Origin: Argopecten irradians
Taxonomy: Eukaryota > Mollusca > Bivalvia > Pectinida > Pectinidae
DNA length: 64,000 nucleotides
Reading direction: 5' to 3'
Assembly (NCBI RefSeq): GCF_041381155.1
Contig: NC_091135.1
Location: forward strand, 1,082,620-1,146,619
Positions 50,141 through 61,639 of the stretch are shown here, one piece after another. The notes under the pieces are model-generated. The model saw nothing but the letters and a program-made list of their open reading frames with translations, was not told the origin of the DNA and made no database searches. Within the stretch, counting starts at the first letter, position 1. Each line of letters starts with the position of its first letter. The position numbers and the translations under genes were made by a program.

Positions 50141-50222
50141 GACCAGGTAGCTCAGTGGGTACTCGGTAGAGCACTCGGCTAGTGTTCGGAAGGTCCCGGG
50201 TTCGAAATCCCGGCCTGGCCGC
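50141..50222 (+). repeat. tRNA-like sequence, copy 3
   Basis: Same layout, with a short internal duplication in the D-loop (CTCAGTGGGTACTCGGTAG) and T-arm GGGTTCGAAATCCCGG. The D-loop insertion and the extra A in the T-loop make a functional tRNA unlikely. Confidence 0.6.
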
Positions 50223-50239
50223 TACATTTTCTCCTCTCC

Positions 50240-53200
50240 TGTTACACCTGTTACATTATAACATTTACAATTTGTACATGTCCACCTTCAACAGTCTGAA
50301 GTTTAATATGACACGGACGTAGATAAGATTAGACAGTTGGACAGGAATAAGTGTGTATCTGTGTATAAAAGTGTTTGTGTGTGGAGTGTGCACATTTTGT
50401 GTACATTTTTAAATTTTAAGACACTTTTATGAGCTTATGCTTATAATACTAAAATTCGAAGCGCCGGTGATTAAAAATTTACCAAACCTGTATTTGTTTA
50501 CTTCACAAACTGGCCGATATATTTGACAGAAATTGTTGTATTCAAACCCGGCTAACTTGTTTTAGTCTATTGATAAGTAATTTGTTCAAGCTGGATGTAA
50601 TTTTTTATTACATTAATATTATAGGAATCGAATGTATGATTACAGGAGAAGACATAAACTCGTTGAATTGCATTGAGGTAAACCTACATCATCCTTAGTG
50701 TGGAATTGATATGCCTAGGTAATCTCAGTTTGTTAGAAAATCGGAAGCAAAGGGTGCCCGGAGATTTAGTGTTTTAAGCATAAATAGCAAAGACCCGCAT
50801 TCCGTTTTAAGTAAATATTGGAAAGTGGATTAGGAAGTTATCTCTGAGTAATGTTCCGTGGTATGGTAATACAAGAAGTACTCTTCACGAAATACGACGA
50901 GTTTTGAAACTAGATAATTGAAAAATGCAAATTTATAAAGAGCGTGTGTCCATGTTTTAAATTGAAATATTATATGTTTTCCGTTTACCCTATAGTGGTA
51001 AAAGCATTGCACTTGTGAACTTTTGATAATTCAACTAGTTATTGGCAAATTTAAAAACAATCGACATTTAAAGCGAGCCATTCTATAAACAATCTGGTCC
51101 TAGCTTTGCAGGATCCGATTGCATTGCCAAACTCAAAGGTTGATAGTATTGGCATAGTCACTACAGTTTATACACGATATTTTGTTATTTGGTGCCATCA
51201 AGCAATAACAAATTCTGATATAAATCTTCTCCAGATAACATTTTTCTCTATAAAACCGATTATTTAACAAGCAGCTTCACAATAAACCATAAGTCAACTG
51301 TTCGAGCCTTAGCAATATACCATAATTAATGAAATATTCTGAACTGTTCCCATAATATTCAATCAGTACTTTACTTACAATGGCAAGGGTGAACAAAGTA
51401 TTGAGTGGTTAAACCCGTGATTACCAACACTTATATGAACGATTAAAAATTTTTACCACTCTTTCCCTAGCTTGTAAGTGTGTAATATGATTTACCGTAC
51501 CGTTTTATCCAACTTCTGAGTGTTATAGTAACCAACAATTTCGGTGTACCGTATAAATTTATGATTTTATACAAAAGGTATTCCATAAAAGAAGGAAATT
51601 TCTTTTAGAATGTAAACTTAAAGTTACAATAAAAAACATAGACTCTGTTGTTCGGTTTATTCCTTGGCAACGCATTGTAACTTTGGATTTTACCCTGACG
51701 ATTAATCCTTCTATGCATCAATTTTTCATTAAATACTAGGAATTTAAGGAAGTTGAGTGCAATGTGTAAATTACTTAAACGTTGGTTGAACCAATGTTGG
51801 AATGTATTTTAAATGCTTGCACATGGCCCAGATGTTTACCAGAACTTTACTGATTTCCTTGTTTACAACTTTAATATCAGGTTAACGAGCGATAAATTCA
51901 ATGCAGTATTTTGTATTTAAGTGTTAAATGAATCGATACCTCTAGATTGGTTGATACCGTTAATTACATATTAAATGAAATTAAACGGAATTTTATGATG
52001 AAAATTTCAGCGGATTTGCCTCAACTAGAAATTTTACGACTATTTTAAACAAAAATTGGATACTGTTAACAGAGCAGTTATTGTATATTTAACTCCTAAA
52101 TTTTGTACAAAGCTAATTCAGACCTTTTAACTGCTAAATTCAACGATATTTACTGCATATAATTGAATCGTACCTCAGGTATTGTGTATACAAATAATCG
52201 TATACATTTTCAACGTGATATTTTTTAATTTTTTCTTAACTTAATATCAACAGATTGACTAAGAGTGCATTATTGTTATTTATTCTGATCAGACATAGTT
52301 GATTTGGAGGATACACTCATAAGCCATACCCGAGTTTTATAAATAAATTTTAGGATTAAAGCCATATATTGACGTAAAACTGAATACATTACAATTATGG
52401 GGTTAGTTTTCTATTAGGATTTGGCAATACGTGTAATCTTGAATTACATACGGGTTACTAGGTGGTTTGAAAGTTTTCCGACAAAAATGGAATTAATGTT
52501 AACTGAACATAATTGGAAAGGAGACGTGGGGTACCTAGAAAATTTTTTTACAATTGGATTATAGGAACTGTCGATTTATAGTTAACGTAATTCATGATTT
52601 TAGTAACTTATTATTATGTCAATACGTTACATGTTTATAAACATACTGGCCATACGAGTCGATGGTACAGTTTTCCTTTATTTAATATATATCCACCATT
52701 TTAGAAATTTTATGATCCTTTTACGAAATGATCTGTTATAGAAGGATGGAATAAAATTGACGAATTTTTCAATTAAAAATTTCTGAAATACAACTTAACA
52801 TTGAACACGCATTTTTAAAATTAGGAACGACTATTAGATTGGGTGACGTTCATTAACTTGAATAAGCGAGTCCTCCGATAACAGTTTATTTACTACTAAA
52901 ACGCCACACAACTTCAGACCCCGATTCCGAATTAAAATTGAGGTGAATTGGACACGAAAAGCGTATAAATATAAACTTCATTTAAGGTGTTCCATAATTA
53001 GTTATATATATCTAATGTGCAAGATCTTTTCCTGCATGTATATTAGATCCATGCTACTGTAAAGTTCCAAATTTTACTCACGAGATTTTTTTATCTCTAA
53101 ACATGTTTCATTATCGGATTACTGGGTATTATGGTCAGTTAAGTTAACATTACAACTCGGTATTGTAGGTATTGACTGGTGATGGCCCGATATTGCAAAA

Positions 53201-54026
53201 CAAAGTAAATTGGTCTAGCACCGATTAGTTTAACAAAACTGTGACATGGTATGTAATATACCTCCACGTGAAGTTTAGATATACTTACGAATATCCTCAT
53301 TCTTTAAATGATGATAACAATTAATTATGACATATTAAAGTAATTGGAATTCAACTATCAATATTGATAAGGTAACCATACGAAAATAAACAATGCTCTA
53401 AAATTTCCATGTATAATAAGGATCTTATGGAAAGCGCAGTTCGTTCTGCAAGCTGTAACAATGGACTAGGAACCAAAATTCATCGAAGGCAACGAGTGCG
53501 GAAGATTACAATTCCATATGTCTATATCGTTTTGTACGTGAACATTTGATATTATGATTAGTTCCGGATTTATCTTAACACTAATTTTGACGTTCTCATT
53601 GTATTTTAATTAGATTTTCGTGGACTAATGGGCATAATTGTATTACGAATTTATATATGAATCAACTAACTGTTTCACGAAAACGGATACGACACGACCC
53701 GAGTTAATTGGTTGATCTCTATTACTGATGGTAAATTTACCTTATTTAAAGGTTATAGAAATCGCCAACTTCATTTCCGTTTAACATGATAATTGAAACA
53801 AGGAACCCTGCAGACGCACGAGTTCCGTTTAACTATACGCAAGTTTTAAAAACGATTTTGATGTTGAAAAAACATTCTGATTATGATTCAAACCAGTTTT
53901 TAATATTAGGAAAATGACATGTTCAATTGCTAATTGTTCATCGATATTATAACATATCACGTAATGAATTACTTTGAGCTACTTCCATGGAAGCAAAACG
54001 ACTGAACTTATATAAGCGAGTTATTC
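50240..54026. other. unassigned AT-rich stretch
   Basis: No open frame above 60 codons and no array is visible. Scattered AAACGGAA and GGAATCGAA words, rising towards 53.7-54.0 kb, may be heavily diverged relatives of the satellite that starts at 54027. Confidence 0.4.
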
Positions 54027-55870
54027 AGTTCCTAGTTTCCGTTTAATAAACGGAACTGAACCTAGACCCAGGAAAACTCAGAGCATTCCGTTAACTTAAA
54101 CGGAACTAGGAACTTTTTTTTCCGTTTAAGCTTATACGGAACTAGGAACCAGACCCAAGTTCCGTTTAACAAAAGTACTGGCCAACGAGCCGAGTTCCGT
54201 TTATTAGGATTTATACCTCTAATTGAATGTTCAATTACATATTATATATCGGAATCGAACTCTAAGCTTTCAGCAGCGATTACGACACAGAATTAATCTC
54301 TATAACACAGATTTTCTTACACGAGATCTGACACCTAGACCTCAGTTCCGTTTAACTTAAACGGAACCAGGAACCAGACCCGAGTTCCGTTTAAGCTTAT
54401 ACGGAACTAGGAACCAGACCCGAGTTCCGTTTAACAAAAACTAGGCCAAACGAGCAGACCGTTCCGTTTTATTAGTTCCGATTATAACCTCTAATTAGAA
54501 TGTTCAACGAGCCGAGTTCCCGTATTATTAAGTTTTACGGAATCGAACTCTGGCTTTCAGCGCGATACGACACAGAATTAAGTCTCTATAACCACTGAGA
54601 TTTCCATAAAAATGTTTCTGAACACCTAGACCTCAGTACGTATAACTTAAACGGAACCAGGAACCAGACCCGAGTTCCGTTTAAATACGGAAACTAGGAA
54701 CCAGACAACGAGTTCCGTTTAACAAAAAGAACTCGGGCCAACAGCCGAGTTCCGTTTATTATGGGGGGGATTTTCTACCCATCTTATTGAATGTTCAATT
54801 ACATTATTATATATCGGAATCGAACTCTAGAGCTTTCAGCCAGCAATATACGACACAGAATTAATCTCTATAACACAATTTCCTTAAAACGGATCTGACA
54901 CCTAGACCTCAGTTCCGTTTAACTTAAACGGAACCAGGAACCAGAAACGAGTTCCGTTTAAGCTTATACGGAACTAGGAACCAGACCCGAGTTCCGTTTA
55001 ACAAAAGTACTGGCCAACGAGCCGAGTTCCGTTTATTAGGATTTCTACCTCTAATTGAATGTTCAATTACATATTATATATCGGAATCGAACTCTGAGCT
55101 TTCAGCAGCGATACGACACAGAATTAATCTCTATAACACAGATTTTCTTAACGGATTCTGACACCTAGACTTAAACGGATCATACCTCAGTTCCGTTTAA
55201 CTTAAACGGAACCAGGAACCATACCCGAGTTCCGTTTAAAGCTTATACGGAACTAGGAACCAGACCCGAGTTCCGTTTATACAAACAAGTACTATGGCCA
55301 ACGAGCCGAGTTCCGTTTATTAGGATTTCTACCTACCTAATTTGAAAATGTTCAATTACATATTATATATCGGAATCGAACTCTGATCTTTCAGCAGCGA
55401 TACGACACAGAATTAATCTCTATAACACAGATTTTCTTAAACGAATCTGACACCTAGACCTCAGTTCCGTTTAAATTAATCGGAACCAGGAACCAGAACC
55501 CGAGTTTCCGTATTACGCTTATACGGAACTTAGGAACCAAGACCCGAGTTCCGTTTAACAAAAAGTACAGGCCAACGACCGAGTTCCGTTTTATAGATTT
55601 TTCCTAATTGAATGTTCAATTACATATTATATATCGGAATCACGAACTCTGAGCTTTCAGCATCGAAACGACACATAATTAAATCTCATATAACACAATT
55701 TTCTTAAACGGATCTGACACCATAAACCTCATTTTCCGTTTAACTTAAACGGAACCAGGTACCAGACCCTAGTCCGTTAGAAACGTTATAGCGGAACTAG
55801 GGGAACCAACCTCGAGTTCCGATTAAGCTAATTAACTGAACTAGGAACCAGACCTGAGTTCCGTATATAA
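54027..55870 (-). repeat. palindrome-rich satellite, left arm
   Basis: About six units of roughly 290-340 bp follow one another. Each contains GTTCCGTTTAACTTAAACGG, GGAACCAGACCCGAG, GGCCAACGAGCCGAG, TGAATGTTCAATTACAT and GAATCGAACTCTGAGC. The same units occur at 61640-64000 in the opposite orientation. Small indels are frequent here, much more so than in the right arm. The strand sign is set relative to the right arm. Confidence 0.85.
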
Positions 55871-57300
55871 CCCCAAACGCTTGTTATAAACATTTGTAAA
55901 GCTCATCTGACCTGAAGGGCCTGATATCGAATATAATAATATTATGATGATATCTTATATAATTCGAATCAAAGTCTTGCCATAGCATGGACCTTAGCTT
56001 CAACTTCCAAAGGACCGAGTGAATCGAAGTTATTAATTGGGCGTTGAATGAAATTTTAAATTGGCAGATTGCCATAATTTTTACAGATATCTTTTATCTC
56101 ATCCCCAATGGTAAAAGGATTTTTATTTTTAATTTTAAATCTAACAATGTTTCATCGAAATATTTAGATTCCTAGATTATTTTTCTCCATTTATTTTTAT
56201 TTTTATGTGAAGGAGTATTTCAAATTAATATTTTTCTGATATTTTAATATCTTGTTAAATTGATGTGCATTTTATCGAACGTGCATAAGCATAAACCAAA
56301 ACTGCCTTCCGAAAATCGATTAAAATATACATGTATATTGTCCTATTGATCTTGAGCGTTCAGTTAAGAATATCCGTTTCGTGAGTCAACAACAAAAATA
56401 GACTGCACGAAAAAGAATACAACAGATAGAATCACGCTGTTTTATGAAAAAGATGTAAAAGTTAATTGTCACACAAATAAAAAACTCTTACTAATTGGAA
56501 AAAATATGCAATAAACAGGGCGTCCACGATTTGCTGTCCTTCTTAATTTTTTAATTCCATCATATTAATGAATGCTTTCAATATCATATGATTATGAGTG
56601 CTATTCAATAGTGGTTAGACGATTAGAGTAGAGGGAGCCAGATAGAGTCGATAGAAAAGGATCGTCGGGTAGATAGAGTTATTAGAGAGCCAAAAGTCCC
56701 AGCATTTTTTACAATTTTGAATTCCTCTTGCTTAAGGAAGCTACCATCCGCAATTTGGGAGTAACTTAGTACGATGCCCATAACCTTAAATTTAAGAGAG
56801 AAAAAGTCCCGCGCCGTTTTATCATATGGAAAATAAACAAATTGACCCCTTTTGGCCCCGCCCCTCAGGCCCAAGGGGATAAGCCACACCCTTTTTATAA
56901 TTTTGTATCCTCGCCCCATACAGATACTAACCTTTGCAATATGAGTTGTTATATATCGTGCTTAGTTTTAGAGAAGAAAGTCTTTTATAAGGAAATTAGA
57001 GTTTTTTTCAATGTTAAGCCACTTTCATGATATAATACTTACTATAACTTTATAATTCAAATTTCACTACATACACCAATTTTATAGCCCTGAAAACATT
57101 ATATTTTGAGAATCCCGTCTCGCCCCTACTGTACCTTATTTCTACTCGACGAGAGTATATAGAATGATGTCCCTTCCTAAACACCTCTATGTAGCCACGA
57201 GGCCAAATGACCTCTGATGGAAAGAAAGGGAGGAGGACTGAGAGAGTGGAACCCCATAAAGGTCATTGTTAGTTTTTTACATCATGTAAATTGTTTTACA
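55871..57300. repeat. diverged GGCC-type interspersed repeat pieces
   Basis: AAAGCTCATCTGACCTGAAGGGCC (about 55897) resembles the start of the family at 44098. At 56840-57000, TTGACCCCTTTTGGCCCC, CCCTCAGGCCC and TGTATCCTCGCCCCATA correspond to its internal unit. The remainder is unassigned. Confidence 0.55.
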
Positions 57301-57365
57301 TTGAAAAACCTCAATTTCTTTACAGTAATACGCTACTGTAACTTTAGTATGCGAATTTGTCTTTC

Positions 57366-60300
57366 TTACCCGTAATGGCGAGTCCGAAGCCAGGCAGCCC
57401 AGTCAAATGGTAAATGTAGGGGACAGGCCCCAGGCAGAGAATAATGAATATAAAACAGGGTTTTGTCCAACAAATGAACAAAGGTAAAAATCGGATAATA
57501 CCTCCCCGTGGAAGAGGTGCACCATTGTGAAACCTGCTCGCATAAGGTTAAAAGACCATAAATGCCATTTAATGTATACTGAGGAGGAACAGTCACAGAC
57601 TGAGTCATCGAAACTGGGCCCAAGAAAACAGTCCCATCAGAGTGGAAGGACAGAGACCGGAGAGGAGTGAAAGTAGACTGACCAGACGCCAAACGGCAGA
57701 AGACATTGATGTCCTGGTACAAGGACCTATTGCGGAGAGCCAAAGAAGTCGCAAGGGCTCTAACCTCATGAGCCCTCACCGTGCATTCCGCATGAGATTG
57801 ATCATTAGACGGCTCATAAGCAATCTTGATCACCTGACATATCAATGTGGAGATGGGACTGGAAGGAGATATCCTGCTGACGCCTGTTTTAAGGTCCCGA
57901 CAGGAACAAAGCATCTGATAATTCTCCCCAACTCAATAGAGACTGACAGGAAAAGGGATTTCTAATGGAATGGGGCGAAAAACCCTGGGTTCCCAATTCT
58001 TTGCCCAAATTTCAGGATCAGTGAGAAGGGTAACGGCAGAGCTAGCTCTTGCACCATGAAATACGCGAAGAGCGAAAAGACAATGCATTAAAAATCACTT
58101 CTCATGTGGCCTGACGGCAACAGCAAGCAGAAAGACCAGTCTTAAAAGTTTTTTTAAAAACTTTATGAAGTCCGATCCTAAAGGGCCCATTAGAAGCCGA
58201 AGCCACCCCCATTTATGACTCTAAAACGAGTTTTCTAGGTTCCACTGTGGAGCTAACTACTGTACGTTTAGGCCTGTCCAGATTGAAACCCCCGAATAAT
58301 GAAAAACAAAGAAATGAAGATCCTACCTCTGGTTTACCACGGAAAGAAAGTACACTGGCAATATAGCTGTGTGATAGCCTGCAATAGTACATGATTGTGC
58401 TCCCTAAACAAGACAGAGAAGGAAACTCGCAATCAGCTGGGCAGAGGCCATGACCGGATCAATCTTCCTGACGCCAAACAAAGAAGATTTCCAGCGTGAC
58501 TGGAGGCGGCAGAGGAGAAAAACCTAATTGATCGGGCGATGCGAGCTGACATATCCGAAGAAAAGCCTGTCTGAGCTAGGACTCCTGAAATCACGTCCAA
58601 GCGTGAAGGTAACGTCTGGGGCCGATGCTAACGAAAGACATTTGTTTTTGGTGAGAGAACGAGGGACGAGCCACCAGAAACGACAAGAGCTCCGAAAACC
58701 AGGGGTTGACGCGGCAACAGTGGCGCTATCGGAAAGAAGGAGCAATAATGCTCCGGAAACTTCTGTAGAACCCTGCGTCTATGGCCCAAGCCATTTGGTT
58801 TGCCACGGAGAGACAAAGGTTGACAACTGATTATTGAGAAAAGAGGCAAAAAGGTCGAGGGATATAGATGCCGTTCTGTCATAACCAGCTGGCGCCGCCT
58901 GGAGATTATCCGCCAGAACATTTGCGCTTCCTGGAAGATGCTTGACTAAAATTGTTAACTGCATTTCCTTATAGATAGGAATAATACGGAAATACTGATA
59001 GCGAGGGCACAAAGGACGTGAGCTGGTGTCCCTTTCACTCGAGATAAGCGACCACTGTAGAGTTTGTCCGTAGCCATTCAAACTGCATTGGAATGCAGAA
59101 TCTTCTAAAAATGTCTGCAGAGAAAACAGAAGAGTCCATCATCTTCTGCATGTTCCCCATACCACTCCATCGACTGGCAATGGATGTCGAGGTAAAGCCC
59201 CTAACACTTTCATGAACGCATCCGTGAACATGTTAACGGTGGGAGCTGGCATGGACGACAACGAAACCCCCTGAAATACATTTGTAATTGCCTTTCAGAG
59301 TACACCACCGAGCAACCCCATGAGTTGAGATAACACAGAATATTTAGATACCAACGAGGGGCCAGCCGTTGAAGGTCAGAGGAATATCTCTGGCCTTCTC
59401 GAATTTCTTCAAAGTTGGAATGACAATACCATGAACCGCGTGGAAACGGTTTCCCAAGAAGAACAATGTTTTAAGAAGGGGAACCTCATACTCTTTAAGG
59501 AACTAAGCCAACTCTAAGCAAAAAAGTTTCATGACCAGACGGGTGTTTCCGATCCAAAGATTCCCGAACTAGATGGGTCATTAGGAATTCGTCGACATAG
59601 TTGTGAACATGTCTTCCCTAGAGTGCAGAAATCACACTACAACCAGCAGCAGTTGATGGGACACCAAGCTCCAAACCTCTTGCGGATCAGAATTATTCTG
59701 GAATAGAAGCCAAGTGTGTATTCCATAATAGGCACCTCCTCGACCGCGCCCTTTAAAAGCATGGTCCTTAGTTCCTCCCGGATGGAAACTGCCATCTCCG
59801 GATCCCCCGAAAGGAGGGAAAAAATACATACTTTGACACAAAGTGCGGATGCCGCAAGTATGGAATGCCAAACTGCTCCTTCACTACAGAAAAGGCTCAA
59901 GGGTCCTGGGTGATATCCTTCCATTGACTCTAGAAAGAAGGTGGACTGACGATCTCCTACAGGAAGATGAAAACGAGGAATATCGAGACCTTCACAGATG
60001 GAGAATTGTTGCCTTACCCAAGCCCTAATTTACGAGAGGAGGACTTAAATCTGAGACTGGCTGAATTCTCAAGAACAGACCTTTCGTATGGAACGAGCAA
60101 GGACGGAGAGACGAATCAGGAACTTTTCGTCTTGTCCCAATGATTTGTACTCTTCCTACCCTTCCCAATGTTACCATTGAAATAAGGCTTTGACTTCGGT
60201 CGCATATAACAGTGGGAGCAGAATTTCTAGCTTTCTTTTTTGGTGGTACTGACCTCTGTGAGGTAATGGCCTTCAACGTCTGAATTCTCTTCAAAAAGGC

Positions 60301-60540
60301 AGAAGGGACCACGTCTGACATTGACGAGTAATGACACCTTCAAAGAAGCCAATCCTCTCAATGTCCTGTTCAGGGCAGAAGTTTTCAAGTTTATATATGA
60401 CATTCTGGATGGAGAGACGCAACAGCCTCTCCATCGTGTGGTGCTCCTTGGAGCCGAACACTACCTGGTTCATTGACCAAGTTTCCAGAGTTCAACACTC
60501 AAGCTTAGCAGGCAAAGAGGACGGCAGTCTATCGTGTATT
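57366..60540 (-). mobile_element. DIRS-like tyrosine-recombinase retroelement, decayed
   Basis: Read on the minus strand, the parts come in the order expected for DIRS-type elements. A basic, gag-like region lies at about 60540-60025. A reverse transcriptase segment lies at about 59900-59640, with EELRTMLLKGAVEEVP and GFYSRIILIRK. The end of an RNase H domain lies at about 59080-58780, with KHLPGSANVLADN. A tyrosine-recombinase-like region lies at about 58750-57366, with AHEVRALATSLALRN. The copy is clearly broken, with many breaks (of the order of ten or more), so it is a fossil. Terminal repeats could not be identified. It is enclosed by the two oppositely oriented satellite arms. Confidence 0.72.
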
Positions 60541-61639
60541 GCATAACCAGGGGGCTTGAACCTTTGACCAAAACTGAGGTGCAACAGGGCTAACTTAAGC
60601 GTGCGAGATGAGGAAAAATTCTTCTTCATAACTCGAGTTAAGATATGAATGCCATTGACCACTTTTCCTTGTTAGATAAACACCCGTCATATTGTCCAAT
60701 GAAAAAATGTCCAGTTAAACATCTTATTACACGTGGGAATCATAATAAACGAACTCATTGGTCAGTAAAAGCACGTGAACTGAATATGGAATTTGATTGC
60801 GTTGGGTTAAAAGGAACTCGGGTCTAATTCCTAGATTCGTATGATCTTAAACGGAACTCATCGGGCATGGTTTTTTCGACTCCGTTTCTACGCTATATTT
60901 GAGTTTTTCTGTGATTATATGTTCCTAAAGGTTCCGAAGACGATTACTGTTAAATACTAGAACACTGACAAGTCAAAATAGGCCCCGCTCAAGGTGCTTT
61001 GCGATTAGGAAAAGTAATATCTTAACAATGAAATGTACAATTGAAGCTCTGATTTCGAAATGATTGATGACAGTATATATATTACAAGATATCTTAGAGG
61101 ATTCTTGGCGCGTACCAAAGAATGATGTATGTCTGACGAAAGAGGAATATTTTCTCTGCTTTTTAAACAATAAATATTAAAAATCCAAGATGACTGCCTC
61201 TTGGCCATCTTGTTGATTTTGTTTGATTGAGTGGTATGGCCCATTTGGGGCTATCTTGTTGATAGATCGGTTCAAAAATGCCTTATACGCAACTAGGAAC
61301 CTAGGTGAAACCAACCTCTGAAATTTCAGACAGATCCCTTTGGTGCTTAATAGAGATAAATATCTTCAACTACCAAAATCAAAATTGTTTCTCTGTCGGC
61401 CATCATATTGACCGATTGGCCCAAAAATGTAATATGCAGAACAAGGGCACTAAGGTAACCTACATCTGCAATTTAAGACTTCTTGGTAACAAAAAAAAAG
61501 AACTAAAAAAGGACAGGCGGACGGACGGACGGACGTACAGACGGACGGACAGATAGACCGACAACCTAATTACTATAAGGCACCCGTATTGCGATACGGG
61601 GCACTATTAAGCATCAGGATATTCATTAAAGTCTTTAAA
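60541..61639. repeat. mixed diverged repeats between retroelement and right satellite arm
   Basis: At 60660-60860, CATCTTATTACACG, GGAACTCGGGTCTAATTCC and AAACGGAACTC are diverged satellite pieces. At 61425-61615, an AAGGACAGGCGGACGGACGG run ends in GTATTGCGATACGGGGC, the tail of another interspersed repeat. Short minus-strand frames here show no domain. Confidence 0.55.

Noticed and set aside
49808-50222. Functional tRNA genes
   Set aside because: The anticodon arms pair poorly, one T-arm is damaged and one copy has a D-loop insertion.
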